Of a DNA stretch of 64,000 nucleotides, positions 1 through 12,744 are shown one piece after another. A program made the position numbers and the translations under genes. The stretch comes from Rhineura floridana (Eukaryota; Chordata; Lepidosauria; Squamata; Rhineuridae): assembly GCF_030035675.1 (NCBI RefSeq), contig NC_084480.1, positions 161,501-225,500 on the forward strand, in the 5' to 3' direction. Below the pieces are notes generated by a model. The model was given only the letters and a program-made list of their open reading frames with translations. It was not told where the DNA came from and ran no database searches. Each line of letters opens with the position of its first letter. Position 1 is the stretch's first letter.

Positions 1-437
1 GAGGGGGGCAACAAAGATGATCAGGGGACTGGAAACAAAGCCCTATGAGGAGAGACTGAAAGAACTGGGCATGTTTAGCCTGGAGAAGAGAAGACTGAGG
101 GGAGATATGATAGCACTCTTCAAGTACATGAAAGGTTGTCACACAGAGGAGGGCTGGGATCTCTTCTTGATCGTCCCAGAGTGCAGGACACGTAATAATG
201 GGCTCAAGTTGCAGGAAGCCAGATTTTGACTGAACATCAGGAAAAACTTCCTAACTGTTAGAGCCATACAACAATGAAATCAATTACCTGGAGAGGTAGT
301 GGGCTCTCCAACACTGGAGGCATTCAAGAGGCAGCTGGACAGCCATCTGTCGGGAATGCTTTGATTTGGATTCCTGCATTGTGCAGGGGGTTGGACTTGA
401 TGGCCTTATAGGCCCCCTCCAACTCTACTATTCTATG
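1..437 (+). mobile_element. CR1 LINE, 3' end fragment
   Basis: A reading frame to about 229 gives the CR1 pol C-terminus ([20 protein letters not shown]). The 3' end carries the CR1 signature (TTGGACTTGATGGCC, then CCAACTCTACTATTCTATGA). It is cut by the window start and broken by stops. Confidence 0.85.
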
Positions 438-1712
438 ATAATCCAGATACTCTCAGTGGAGCTACCAAGCTCATCTTCCTGTATTTCTATGCAGGGATAT
501 ATTTTTTTAACATATAGTGCGACTCCGCCTCCCTTTCTATTGCTTCTGTTCTTCTTGAACAAGTTATATCCTTCAGTTGCTATATTCCAGTGATGGGAGT
601 CATCCCACCAAGTTTCAGTTATACCTATCAAGTTGTATTCACCTTCCTGTATTAAGAGGTCAAGTTCATCCTGTTTGTTTCTAGTACTCTGGGCATTAGT
701 ATACAGACATTGAAGACCATGTGATTTATGGCCTGGCTTCCTTCCTACATTTATGAAGACTATTATGGGGCCCCATTAGAGCCATCTCACAGTTCCTATA
801 ACTGTGCATAAGCCTTTGTCAATTCTTTCCTCCAAGTTTACGTCTCCCTCTCCCTTAGGATTCAGTTTAAAGCAATCCTGATAAAGTTCTTCATGCTGTG
901 GCCAAACACATTCTTTTCTAGTCCTTGTGAGGTGCAACCCATCACTTGCCAGCAGCCCATCTTCCAGGAAGCGTAGCCCGTGGCCCCAGAATCCAAATCT
1001 CTTCACATCGGCGCCACCTTCATAGCCAGTCATTACCTGGAATATTTTTTTCCTCATTCTGCTCTTCTTCTATGGCAGTATCATTCATTCCTACATGGAT
1101 GAGAAGAAAGGGATATCTGTGAATGGGCTTTTTGAGTATTGGCAACCCTTCCGTCATGTCTGTAATCTGTCCTCCAGGGAGGCAGCGTACCTGGTGAGTC
1201 CATGAATCTTCTCGGCATACTTGGGCCTCAATCCCATGTATCAGGGAGTCTCCCACCACTACTACTCTTCTCTTCTTGTCATGGCACGTGGTTTCATTCC
1301 CTCTGCTTGACTGCGCTTCAGCCTCTCGCTTGCTGTCGTGTGGAGTCACCTGTAATTCCTCCCCTGCAGACTGTCCTCTAGTTTCATCCTCAAGCACCTG
1401 GAATCGGTTTTATAATTAATTCCACCAGTGAAGGGTGTCTTCTCACTCTTCTGCTTCTCACTATTACCCTTTTCCACGGAGTTTCCTCCACTTCGTTGTT
1501 GCTCTCCACAACAGTCTCCTCTTCTGCTTCAACATGCTGTTGGTCTTCCACCTCCTGTACTTCTCTTTACTGTTGTTGTTCCAGAGTTGTATCTAAGAAC
1601 TCTTCATCTCTTATACTCTTCAGTGTGGCCACCTGCTGTTCCAGGCCCCTCACTTGTTCTTCCAACATCACCAGCTTGCACCTGTTGCACATGTATGATG
1701 CAGAATTTTTCT
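438..1712 (-). mobile_element. CR1 LINE, 5' part: ORF1 (zinc ribbon, coiled coil, esterase) and endonuclease start
   Basis: Read on the - strand, 1712 to 1640 gives YMCNRCKLVMLEEQVRGLEQ (CxxC then coiled coil). 1290 to 1080 gives VVVVGDSLIHG, PGGQITDM and HVGMNDT, then SDGLHLT near 940: the GDS, GxND and DxxH blocks of the SGNH esterase known in CR1 ORF1. 631 to 428 gives ITETWWDDSHHW and GGGVALYVK of the apurinic-type endonuclease. Frameshifts separate the pieces. It abuts the preceding CR1 in the opposite orientation. Confidence 0.75.
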
Positions 1713-2880
1713 CCTATGGGATCTTTTGCTGGGGGTCCTTGAAGAAATTTGGAGACACAGGCTTGAAGCAAAAAGGTAGGGATTTATTCTTTACAAGCAT
1801 ATGCAGGGTCAGTCTCTCTGAGACATCCAGGAGAGAGTGCACTGAGGCACTGTGTGCAAGTTCTTTTAAGCAGTACCAATGCAGCATGTAACATTAGTTC
1901 ACCAATCCCACAAGGTCCTTCCCACATAACATCACAGTTCCTCCTCTTTGCAATCTTTCCATACCAATCAGAAAGCATTAGGTAATATACTTCTTATTCC
2001 AGTTTTTTGTCTGTCTGACTAATATTACCATTGTTCTGCTGTCCACCCTGACTAATGCTCTTTCAGGCCAGTTGAAACCAGTTACTATTGTGAATGTGCC
2101 TTCAAGCAAACCCGGTACATTCATTGTTTCTGATCGGTGAGGCTGACTCAGGTACACCTGTTTGGGTTTTACCTCAACACAGGGTAGCTGAAATTTCACG
2201 AGCATCACAGTTTTTATTAGCTATAGGGGTCTTATATGTTCTTAGAAATCCCACTCCTAGCTTATAAAATACATAATTTATGAGAGAGGATTATGTTTAA
2301 AACAATGAGCTACATTTGCAGACCACACAGTCTAGGGAAAAGGACTGGGTGACTCTGGCTAACTAGTATCTCTCAGCCTCAGAGAAATAGAAGAGGCAGA
2401 CCACCTCAGAGTCCCTTTTTCTCAATGAAAACACACTGATCAAGTTGTATTACAATTTAACGTACTGAGTTATTTTAGAAGCCACTGTTAAATCTCAACA
2501 TCTCATTAAAACTCTGATTCTTGTTACAGGATTTTCTCCCTAGTTGGTGTCCTTGCTCTACACAAGAAACCATTTCCCAAGATCAAAACAATATAATATA
2601 TCAGTTACAGCTTAGCCGGTTAAATGCTGGTTGGGTTTAAACAATACACCAATTAATATATATCAGTTACGCATCGGCTGAGTTCTGGCAAGAAAACAAC
2701 AGTTCAAACTGAGTTTACTTTGCCTGCTTTCATAGGCCCTTACTCACAGGTCTGGTTCTGAGGCCTATGGATTTTTAGGGTTCTCTGTGAGACTAGATCT
2801 TAGGGTCTCAGCAGGCCTGCAGACCTATGATTAATTCCTTGTCATTTTAAAACATATACCTTCTAATATCTATGATTATA
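1713..2880. other. Unassigned AT-rich stretch, possibly an old retroelement fossil
   Basis: No host exon is evident. A - strand frame at 1978-2208 (containing NWPERALVRVDSRTMVILVR) looks more protein-like than its surroundings but I cannot place it. An old LTR-type element is possible, not shown. Confidence 0.2.
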
Positions 2881-3114
2881 TGTGTGGATATATAAAATTC
2901 TCCATTGTGTATGTCATGTTGTTCTCAGGCAAGAAAACAAATATTGCACATACCTTGCAGGTCACCACCACTGGAGTGTCCTTCCTGCCATAGTCTTTTG
3001 GTTCTTTTTTTCCTATTTTTATTGGAATGGCCTGTGCTTTGTCCTGTCCTCCTTCAGGGTAAATAGGAGAGTTCCACTGGTATGTGGTACACTGTACAGG
3101 GGGGGGGGGAATTA

Positions 3115-3612
3115 GGGACCTCCTGACCCTGGGGCTGCAGTTAGTGCAGAATGCTGTGACATGATTGCTGACATGAGTGAGACCCTATCAGCACATAATA
3201 CCTCTGCTCTGAAATCTTCACTGGTTGTCAATTTGCTACCAGGCTAGGTTCAAGGTGTGTTTTCCATGTTATGGGTGCCACATAGTACTTGTTCTGCTCT
3301 TGTAAGAAATCAGTCCTTTAGTGTGGCAGTACCTACACTTTGGAACTTCCTGCCTATTGAAATTAGGGAGGCGCCTTCATAGCACACTTTTCAACTCCTG
3401 GCAAAAACATTTCTTGTTTAGGCAAGCCTACCCAGGCATGTAGAAGCTATTATGCTTTTCATCTATTTTTAGCTCATTATTGGTTTTATTATTTTGAATG
3501 TTTTTATAATACCTGTTTTTAACTGGTTTTGCCAATAATTGTATTGTTTTAATTTCGTCTGTAAACTGCTTTGATGGGTTTTTTTTACAATAAAGTAGTA
3601 TATAAATGTTAT
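3115..3612 (+). mobile_element. L2 LINE, 3' end of pol and tail
   Basis: Degenerate reading of the L2 C-terminal region: LQ-LVQNA, then SSLVVNLLP (for SLHWLPV), then SVPTLWNFLPIE. It closes with the L2-type tail (gtaaactgctttgatggg, tataaatgttataa). Confidence 0.7.
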
Positions 3613-3614
3613 AA

Positions 3615-3800
3615 GTAAATTATTAATTAATTAATTAATTAATTTATACATACTCCGCCTTTCGGCCAAAGGCCCTCAAGGTGGCTTACAAAAAACACAA
3701 ATATAAAAATACTATATAAAATACATCAATAAAACAATACAAGTTACAAAATACAATTTACAAAAGTTAAATAACTGCTCTTAGGCTAACAACGTAAAAG
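3615..3800 (-). mobile_element. L2-type 3' tail
   Basis: Read on the - strand it gives gtaagccaccttgagggcc and gaaaggcggagta before an (AATT)n run, the 3' tail shared by L2 LINEs and their SINE partners. Inserted opposite to the L2 before it. Confidence 0.6.
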
Positions 3801-4374
3801 GCACGACACATGAGGGAAAAGGGACAGGGAAGAACAAGGAAAAAAGCATGCTTAGGCACCAGTTCTTAAATTACCGTTCTTATCATGATCAGCTGGGATG
3901 GAAGCAGGTAGCCTGATAGCATGGTGGCTACTGGAGAGGGCAAGGGCAGCTAGTCACTCAGCAGAGGTGATGAAACAGCTCACGGATGGATCAGCTTTGG
4001 CATGGAAACAAAACACATCTTTGCTGCTGAAGCCACAAGGCATCCTGGTGAGCACGTTGCGCGGCACCCTCCTCCCCTCTCATTTACCTCTCACTTGGGT
4101 TCCTTAGCCACCATGAGGCTACAGAGACGCTGGATATGCTCAGGGTCAGCGGGGGGCAGCCGACCCAACTCCGGGTACACATCCTGGCGGAGCGGCTGCT
4201 GCACCCAGGGGTCCCTCACTGATGGCCTGAGTTCAACTGAAAGCGCTCATTTGAAAAGGCTACTACAGGAGGACTCTTTTCTCGTTATAGTTCCGAGTCT
4301 GTCTGGTGGCCGTTTGCTGGGATAATAAATTTCAAAGTCACTGTGGTCTTTGGGTCTCTTTTCTCTTTTAGGAA

Positions 4375-4548
4375 CAAAGGAATCTGCCTTATACCAACTC
4401 AGGCCTTTTGGTACTATCTAGCTCAGTACTGATGCTAGGTACTAGCATTGGTTCTCCAGACTTCCAGGCAATAGTCTTTTCCAGAGATTGAATTTTGGAC
4501 CTTTGCATGCAAAGCATGTGTCCTACCATTGAGCTACAGCCCTTCCCA
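4375..4548 (-). mobile_element. tRNA-derived SINE
   Basis: On the - strand the head reads GTAGCTCAATGGTAGGAC (A-box-like), then a B-box remnant, a body and the end TTGGTATAAGGCAGATTC. Several sister copies are present in both orientations. Moderately diverged. Confidence 0.75.
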
Positions 4549-4694
4549 TTTAAAAAAGTATATTTTAAATTGTTCTTTTCAGTTCACTAATGAATGCACA
4601 GCATTCCTAGGGCAGATCCATGCCATGCATTTAAAGCACATTCAACATGCATTTGAAGCACATGAATCTCACCACAGAATCATGGAAACTGTAG

Positions 4695-5075
4695 CTTGTT
4701 GTTGTTGTTGTTGCATTTATATACCGCCTCATAGCCAAAGCTCTCTGGGTGTTTTACAGCAATTAAAAACATTATAAACAAGTATACAGATTTAAACCAT
4801 ACCAAATTAAAACCCATAAAAGTTAAAACACATGCTATTCAAATGCTGTTAAACATGCCTGGGAGAAGAGGAAAGTCTTGACCTGGCACTGAAAAGATAA
4901 CAGTGTTGGTGCCAGGCACACCTCATTAGGGAGATCATTCCATAATTTGGGGGCCACCACTGAGAAGGCCCTCTCCCTTGCTGCCATCCTCCGAGCTTCC
5001 CTCGGAGTAGGTGGGGAGGGAGTCCCACAGCATAGGAGGCGCCACGCTGAAAGATCAGCTTCCAAGTGCAGAACA
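4695..5075 (-). mobile_element. L2 LINE, 3' end
   Basis: The - strand frame contains RERAFSVVAPKLWNDLPNEV, the L2 pol C-terminal block, then VKTFLFSQA, followed by a tail that reads tgaggcggtatataaatgc and a (CAA)n run. Confidence 0.8.
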
Positions 5076-5805
5076 AGCCTAATTGTGAGGGGAAACTACA
5101 CTTCTTTAGGGAACCTTTGGGGGCAGTCATGCACTTTAAATGCAAGTTGGATGTGCTCTAAATGTATTATGTGGATCTGCATTACTTCATAAACTTTGCC
5201 TGCATATAAATCATTTTAATTCATTTTTAAAATAGAAACCAGCTACAAAATTTACTTAGTGAGCATGGGCTACTCACCACCTCTCAGCCTAATCTGCCCC
5301 TCAGGGTGAAAACAACAGAGGGGTACCATGACCACCCCAAGAAAAAGGGGCACACTGAAAATGTAGAGGAAATAATAATGTACAATTATAGTGCAAAATC
5401 AGATACATATCGAGACATAGTATGAAAAAATATTTCTATAAGTATGAATGTCAAAGATGTTTATTAATTACACAACTTATAAAGCTATTTATAGTGCAAT
5501 CCTATGCATGTTTACTCAGAAGCAAGTCCCAATGTATTCCATGGGACTTACTCAAACAGGGAAGCATGCACAGAACTGCAGGCTCAGGTGATAAGGAACT
5601 TCACTCACCCAATCCAAAAGTCAGAATCATGCCACTTTAAACTGTTTTGCAACTGTTTTATACATGTTTTATGGTTATTGGATTTTAAATGGATTTATTT
5701 CTTCTTGTGAGCTGCCTTGGGTTTCCAACCCTACATCACAGGGTTGTTGGGAAAATTCCACACACACACACACTGGAGATGTAAAAATCCATACCCCCCA
5801 TATAA
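5076..5805. other. Intergenic, no gene seen; short ancient repeat at 5490-5560
   Basis: AT-rich, no splice-flanked reading frame. 5490-5560 (tgcaatcctatgcatgttta, then agtcccaatg) is a short interspersed repeat with an opposite-strand copy at about 29136-29205. A short (CA)n tract lies near 5760. Confidence 0.4.
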
Positions 5806-7706
5806 TAGAATCATAGAATCATAGAGTTGGAAGGGGCCTTGTAGGCCATCGAGTCCAACCCCCTGCTCACAGCAGGAAATCCACAGCTAGAGCATCTCCC
5901 ACAGATAGCTGTCCAGCCTCTGCTTGAAGACATCCAGCGCAGGGGATCCCACCACCTCCCTAGGCAGTCGGTTCCATTGCCAAACTGCCCTTACTGTCAA
6001 GAAGTTCCTTCTAATGTCCAATCTGAATCTACGCTCCTGCAACTTAAAACCATTAGACCTAGTCCTCCCCTCTGGGGCAGCAGAGAACAAATCTGTACCC
6101 TCCTCTATGTGACAGCCCTTCAGGTACTTAAAGAGTGCAATCATGTCACCCCTCAGCCTTCTCTTCACCAGACTGAACATGCTAAGTTCCTTCAACCTTT
6201 CCTCATAAGACTTGTTCTCCATACCGGCTATCATCCTTGTCGCCCTCTTCTGAACCCGCTCCAACTTGTCTATATCTTTCTTAAAATGAGGCGCCCAGAA
6301 CTGAACACAGTATTCCAGATGAGGCCTGACTAATGCAGAATATAGTGGGACTATTACTTCCCTCAACCTGGAAACTATAGCTCTGTTTATGCATCCCAAA
6401 ACCACATTTGCCTTTTTTGCCGCAGCATCACACTGCTGGGTCATGTTCAACTTGCGATCCACTACAATTCCAAGGTCCTTCTCACACGCACTACTGCCAA
6501 GCCGGATATTTCCCATCCTGTACCCGTGCATTTTGTTTTTGTGGCCTAAATGCAGAATCCTTTATTTGTCTTTATTGAATGTCATTTTATTAATTTCAGC
6601 CCAATTTTCTAGTCTATCCAGGTCCCTTTGGATTTTATTCCTGTCTTCCATTGTGTTAGCTATCCCTCCCAGTTTCGTATCATCCGCAAACTTCATAAGG
6701 CTTCCCTCCACCCCATCATCTAAGTCATTGATAAAAATGTTGAAGAGTATCGGCCCCAGGACAGAACCCTGTGGCACTCCACTCAAGACCTCCTTCCAGT
6801 CTGAAGCAGAGCCACCGACGACCACTCTTTGAGTACGGTTTTCTTCCAACCAGTTGTGAATCCACCTGACAGTATTTTCATGTAGTCCGCATTTGACCAG
6901 TTTGCTAATCAAAAGGTCGTGGGGGACTTTGTCAAATGCTTTGCTGAAATCTAGATAGATGACATCTACAGCATTTCCACCATCTACTAAGCTAGTGACC
7001 CGATCAAAAAAAGAGATGAGATTAGTTTGACAGGATTTTTTCTTGATAAACCCATGGTGGCTCCTACTAATCACAACATTGTCATCTAGATAATTGCCAA
7101 TGGACTCTTTTATTATCCGTTCTAATATCTTTCCCGGTATTGAAGTCAGACTGACCGGCCTGTAATTCCCCGGATCTTCTTTTTTACCCTTTTTAAAGAG
7201 CGGGACGACGGTTGCCTGTCTCCAATCCTCCGGCACCTCTCCAGTTCTCCAGGATTTCTCAAAGATGATGGCAAGAGGTTCCGAGAGTACATCCGGAAGT
7301 TCCTTCAATACTCTGGGATGCAGTTCATCAGGCCCTGGAGATCTGAACTCATTTAGGTTAACTAGGTATTTCCTGACTATCTCCTTATCAATCTCGAACT
7401 GCAATCCCGACCCCTTACTGAGATTGCTACCGATGCAAGGTTGCACACTGTTCCCTTTTAGGGAGAAGATGGATGCAAAATAGGTGTTGAGCAGTACCGC
7501 TTTTTCCTTGTTATCTGTCAACATTTTGCCATCCTCATTGAGCAGCAGTCCCACCATTTCCTTGGTCTTTCTCTTGCTTCGAACATATCTGAAAAACCCC
7601 TTTTTGTTGTTCCTCGCTTCCCTCGCCAGCCTCAGCTCATTCTGGGTTTTAGCTTTCCTTACGCTATTCCTCCAAGCCCGAGCTGCTTGTTTTATTGTCA
7701 AAACCA
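5806..7706 (-). mobile_element. CR1 LINE, 5'-truncated, reverse transcriptase and 3' end
   Basis: 7701-6562 is an open frame of 379 codons spanning the reverse transcriptase: [53 protein letters not shown] and the catalytic FADD. A frameshift and stops near 6540-6560 separate it from the C-terminal frame (6531-5887). The 3' end carries TCTATGATTCTATGATTCTAT repeats at 5806-5830. Good coding preservation suggests a fairly young copy. Confidence 0.92.
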
Positions 7707-7709
7707 GTT

Positions 7710-9262
7710 GCTGATTGCAGAATCAGTATTAGTTTCCTGCCAAATAAAAGCAGTGACACCTAAGTGAGCCCTGCCTAATTGCTTAAAAAAAAGGATTGGA
7801 GGGGGAGAGAGAGAATTACGACACAATCCTTTGCTATGTTTGTCAAAGAATAGTCCCCCTGGGGTCCCTTGCCCTCAGTGCTCCAAGGGGGGGTTCTTTG
7901 CTTCCAAGAACAGTCCCAACTCCTTTGGGTCTCTGCTTCCCAGGCAAACTTTCCCTCCTTCAGGAGTAATTAATTAGTAGTACTGCCACCACCCTTCCTC
8001 CTGCTGATTCCTTTCTCTGAGCGAAGGGATCTCAGAGATTTAGGCGACTCTAAAGGGATTAACCCTCATTAAACAATGGTATTCAGTAGCGTTCAGCAAT
8101 CAAGGACTAGATTTAGAATCTTTAGTGCCAGGCCAATACAAGACCTAGAGAGGACCCCCCAAAACTGGAGTCTCTGGGCAAAAACTGGAGACCTGGCAAA
8201 CCTACTTCTCAATGAAATGTGTGTGTGTGTGTGTGTGTACAGACACACACATATATGGCAGTGATGAACCCAGAAGCTGAACAATGAACTCACAGTGATT
8301 TATTGCTGATTTCAAAGACTGGTAGGCTGGCTAGTCACAGAAAAGAAAAAAGACTATAGTTGCTGCTGCTTTAAGATGGTGCTTGCAAAAGGAAGGGAAA
8401 GTACCTCAGTTTGCCAACGCATGCATCTGATTGGCACAGATTGAAATGCATGCCTCTGAGCATTGGAGAGGCTCTTCATAGTCTTGCCTTAATACTATGG
8501 AACTTCCAATGCATTTCTGAGGGGGGTCTCCTGATTGGTTAAAACTTATTCTATGAGAAATAAAATCAAAATGGAGGTCCTGGGGATGCTGAGGGTACCC
8601 CTGCCCTCCCTAAGCCACTTCTAATAGATTTTACCTGTGGAGACAGGGGTGAGACCATAGCAGTGATTAGGATTGGCTGTGCTATCCAGAAATGATTGGC
8701 TAGAACAGAAGATGGACAGAAACAAGTACAGAATGTCTCTAAATGTCAGGTACTGTATTGAATATGAATGTAAGGAACAGAGGGGTTTGGGCTATAGGTT
8801 TGAGGCTTTAGGGTAGGCAGTGCCCCACCTGCCCTTAGTGAGGGGCCTCCACTGATGTTGCATGATTGACAGACAGGTGATCCTGCTCACCTGTCAGAAT
8901 CCCTTGTGCTTTGCTTTTAAGTCTCTGACATCAGGGACTTAAAGGGGGAGGGGAGAGAGAGACTCACAAAAGCCTCTTCCAAGTTGGAGACTTAAAAAGA
9001 AAGCGTAGGGAGACTCAAAAGAGGCTTTTGCAAGACTCCCCCTCTTTCCCTTTCAGTCCCCAATATCAGGGGACTTAAAAGGAAGCCACAAAGAGACTTG
9101 GAAAAAACTATGAGCAAACGGGAGCATAGGAGCTGTCTTAAAGCCTTTATCAAAGCCTCTTTGAAATAGCTCATGCATCTGAGTGCTTTTGAACAGGGCT
9201 TTATCCCTGTTCAGTTGATGAGCAGGGGTCAAATCCAGGGGCTTTTGTGCAGTCAAGACAGG
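7710..9262. other. Intergenic, unclassified repeats
   Basis: No exon seen. (TG)n at 8219-8239. Around 8915-9085 two related hairpin units (AAGTC-CTGA with a TCAGG-GACTT partner) occur about 135 bp apart, suggesting an uncharacterised repeat with internal duplications. Confidence 0.4.
8219..8239 (+). repeat. (TG)n microsatellite
   Basis: About ten TG units, followed after a few bases by a short CA stretch. Confidence 0.85.
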
Positions 9263-9263
9263 A

Positions 9264-10165
9264 TTATCATAGCATCATAGAATTGGAAGGGCCCTATAAG
9301 GCCATCGTGTCCAGCCCCCCTACTCAATACAAGAATCCATATTAAAGCATACCCAACAGATGGCTGCCCAGCTGCCTCTTGATTGCCTCCAACGTTGGAG
9401 ACCCAACCACCTACCCAGGGAATTGGTTCCATTGTTGTACCGCTCTTAACAGTTGGGAAGTTTTTTCTGATGTTCAGTCGAAAACTGGCTTCCTGTAACG
9501 TCAGCCTATTATTCCATGTCCTGTACTCTGGGACGATCGAGAAGATTTAATGTTATTTTGTTTTAATGTATTTTAAGGTCTTTTTATGATGTTTTAAAGT
9601 GTTTTTAGCGTTTCTGTTTGCCACCCAGGGCTCCTGCTGGGAGGAAGGGCGGGATATAAATCTAATAAATACATAAATAAATAAGCACTCCTTGAGTAGG
9701 ATTCTGTAACCAACTGTGGATCCATCTGATAGCTGTTCCATCCAGCCCACATTCAGCTAGCTTGCTAATTAGAATATCATGGGCACTTTGTCAAAAGCTT
9801 TGCTGAAGTTGTGCTATATTATGTCCACAGCATTCACACAGTCCACCAGGGAGGTAACCCGACCAAAAAATGAGATAAGATTAGTCTGGCAGGATTTGTC
9901 AATAAATCCGTGTTGGCTCCTAGTAATCACTGCATTGCTTTCAAGGTGCTTACAGATTGACTGGTTTATAATCTGTTCCAGACTTTCCTAAAGATCTATG
10001 TCAGGCTTACTGGTTTGTAGTTCCCCAGTTCATCCTTTTTGTCCTTTTTGAAGATAGGGACCACATTAGCCCTCCTCCAGTCATCTGGCACTTCACCCAT
10101 CCTCCATGGTTTCACAAAGATAATAGACGGCAGTTCTGAGAGTTCTTCAGATTAATCCCTTTTCT
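9264..10165 (-). mobile_element. CR1 LINE, rearranged, with a nested L2 tail
   Basis: 9264-9540 is the CR1 3' end (tcatagaattggaagggccc) and 9685-10165 the reverse transcriptase part (reverse complement encodes the KAFDKVP-like and DDWRR-like blocks). The sequence between these CR1 parts is missing, and an L2 tail lies at the junction. Confidence 0.75.
9545..9684 (+). mobile_element. L2 LINE 3' tail
   Basis: Reads gccacccagggctcctgctg, then gggcgggatataaatctaat and (AATA)n. The same tail recurs at 15628, 60330 and, inverted, 55392. Confidence 0.75.
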
Positions 10166-11040
10166 CTCACCTGCTGATGTCACTAGTGGGTTTCTTTGGG
10201 GAAATGGCCTTGGTGGCCAAATGGCACCCCCTGAAGGGCCATGATTGCCCTGCCCTGTTATAGGGCGCTGTGGTGCCCACAAGCATAGGTGGCTTATTTA
10301 CAGTACTGTGACACCTAAGAAGGGATGTGGCTCTCCTTATATATAGCCCATGGCAGCCAGAAGCACAACCTCCTGTGGTTGTTTCTTCTGATTCTCAGAA
10401 GCTCCTGCCCTTGTGCGCTGTGTGCCACTGGTTTCAGGGGCAGCTGAGTGGCTGTGGCCGGAAGGCAGAAGGAGTGATGCTGTGCTCCCAGTGCAGGGAA
10501 ATCTCACAGGCTCCCTTGTGCTTTAGCCAGCCATCACCTCCTCCTGGTTTGTGTTCGACTAGACAGAATGGTTCATTTAACTTCAGCACAAAGCCCCATA
10601 AATTCAATTCAGGTTTTGTTCCTCTGTGATGTTTGCCACATGGAGGAGGAGGTAAAGAGCAGTGGGCGTCACCCTGCCACTGTCATCAGTCTGGGAAGTC
10701 TGTTGTACTCGCAGGGGCTCCCTGTGCGTGTTGGAGCCCTCATTTTGCAGCAGAAGCTTCCTGCTACGACGGTTGCCCTCCAACGCTTGGAGGATAACCA
10801 GGAACGCAATGGGGGGGCAGGTCAGCATCTTCGTCCCCACTTCCTCTTCTTCTTCTATACAGTTAACATCTCATGGACAAAAAGCTCCTGAATAAGGCTC
10901 TAATGTTTAATACAGGTACTAATAACTATGATAATAACTTCCAGAAGGGTAGCAGCCGCAGCCGCCATATTAGTGTGTTTTGCAGCAAATGCATCAACAA
11001 GGATGGTGGCAGCACCTTAGAGACTAACAAATATATGAAA
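10166..11040. other. Intergenic, possible CR1 ORF1 remnant
   Basis: 10405-10510 encodes LCAVCHWFQG and LCSQCREISQAP, a CxxC...CxxC pattern like the zinc ribbon of the CR1 ORF1 at 19750. No splice signals or host homology; probably a degraded retroelement 5' part. Confidence 0.3.
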
Positions 11041-11340
11041 GCATAAATAGGTTTTTATGGAATGAAGAATCTAATGTACTCTAATCCTCAAAAGCTTCTG
11101 CTGTTTTATAGTTGTTAGTCTTAGAGTGCTGTGAGACTCTTGTGTGGATGTTTGTCTCAGGAAAAAGTGAGCATGGTGGGGTCTCATTTGGGCTAAATCT
11201 CCCCCTAAGCCCCCATGGAGCTCTTTTGGTAGCCTTGGCCATGCCCATGAACTCAGACTAGTCTGCCTTATAGGGCTGTTGTGAGGATAAAGAAGATAAG
11301 GGTGGTATAGCACTTTGTACAATACACTTATCAGATGTAA

Positions 11341-12430
11341 CATGATTTGAAGACAGTGTCAAGAGCACCTGGTTTGTTGGTTTGCTAGCTAAAATGCTTC
11401 TGTGGCAAGGAATTGTGAGGGAAACATCTTGCCTGAATGAGGGCCTCTAAAAGGCTGTGAGACAGTCAGTTCCCACAACTGAACCCAATTAATTGGGCAG
11501 TGAGTAAGAACACCTGCTTATCAGCCTGAGACTGGTACCTCAAGGCCACAGACCTGGGAAGGTTGGAGAAGTGTGAGACTATTAGATGCAAAAGCTCTGG
11601 AAGATTTCATCATCAGAAAGCCTCTGATTGGCGAATTAATTCCTAGCTGTTGCTGGGCTTTTTTCCAATAAAAATAGAGCTAAGATTCTGGGTCTTTGTT
11701 CCCCAATTTATTTATTTGTATTTATTTATTTATTACATTTCTACCCCGCCTTTCTTTTTCATGATTGAAATCCAAGGCAGCTTACATATAGTTCCCAGGT
11801 GGTCTCCCATCCAGGCACTGACCTGACCTGACTCTGGGAGCCGGCCACATGTGCCTTTAGACCATAGCCTGGGCCTATGTTTCTTGGTCCTACCTGATGT
11901 TGGGGTTCCATCTGCTATCCAGGCTATATTTCTCTGGGGAAATGTGGAATCATGAAGTTATTCTGACTGTCTTCCTACTATGTGTGAGTAGAGATTAGGC
12001 TAGACAGATTTGTTATTTTTCTTGTGATGAACTCTGTATTTTGTATTTTACCTAACCCTTCGGGTGTTTGGTTTAAGGAGTTATTATGCTGCTATATTTA
12101 TGCACTTATGTTTTATTTTAATAAAGTTACCTCTTATTTACCAGTGTGTGTTCATTGCAGGGGAAACTTGGCTCTGAATCCAACATCTTGGCCATTAAGC
12201 TACAGACTACCATATAGTTGGATATTTTGCCTCAAGACTCCAAGACAAGGAGTGTATCTTTGGCTCTTGTCTTCTGAAATCCTTGACAGGTCTATTGCTG
12301 TCACTTTGGGTTGCCTACCTTACAAGGTTGGCGTTGGTTTAACTCAGCCCTGGTAAGGGAGGCATGGGTTGTGCCTGGCCAGGATCAGTTACCCTGGGCT
12401 TGGGAGTTGACCCCCCAGTAAAAGTTCTTT
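11341..12430 (+). other. Unassigned repeat interrupted by a 5S SINE
   Basis: Sequence on both sides of the SINE looks like one older element. An AATAAAG with T-rich flanks at about 12119 recalls the end region of an LTR. No protein part is readable, so this is a guess at a fossil, not a call. Confidence 0.2.
11703..11876 (-). mobile_element. 5S-rRNA-derived SINE
   Basis: On the - strand it carries the 3' half of 5S rRNA (TGCCTGGATGGGAGACCACC), then tgtaagctgccttgg and a (TAAA)n end. The internal 5S promoter region is recognisable but mutated, and an L2-type tail is attached, so this is a SINE and not a 5S gene. Confidence 0.85.
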
Positions 12431-12744
12431 ACAGGCAGGACTAGCTGCCATTTGAAGAGAAACATGAACAACCAACACTCCAGGAAGCTAAGAGGATAGG
12501 ATATTTGAGATCATGAATCATTTCTCTTCTCTTTTAATACAAAAGGAGAAAGGAAACTGAGTAAGAGGAATCAGCTGCAGGTTAAAACCAGTAAATGGGG
12601 GAGAGCTGTTATTCCACACCCAACGACGTCACAGAAAAGAAAAGGAGACAAATAATTACAGTAGATGTAGTAATCTTACAAAGAGTCTTTTGACAACTAA
12701 CAACCACCTGTATCATCAGGTGGGGGCAAAACACAAATGAATCA

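Noticed and set aside
3620-3645. CRISPR-like or satellite repeat in the AATT run
   Set aside because: Simple (AATT)n at an L2-type tail; no spacer structure. No CRISPR array is expected in a vertebrate.
10327-10629. Possible cysteine-rich host exon
   Set aside because: The CxxC pairs resemble the CR1 ORF1 zinc ribbon; no splice sites or homology support a host exon.
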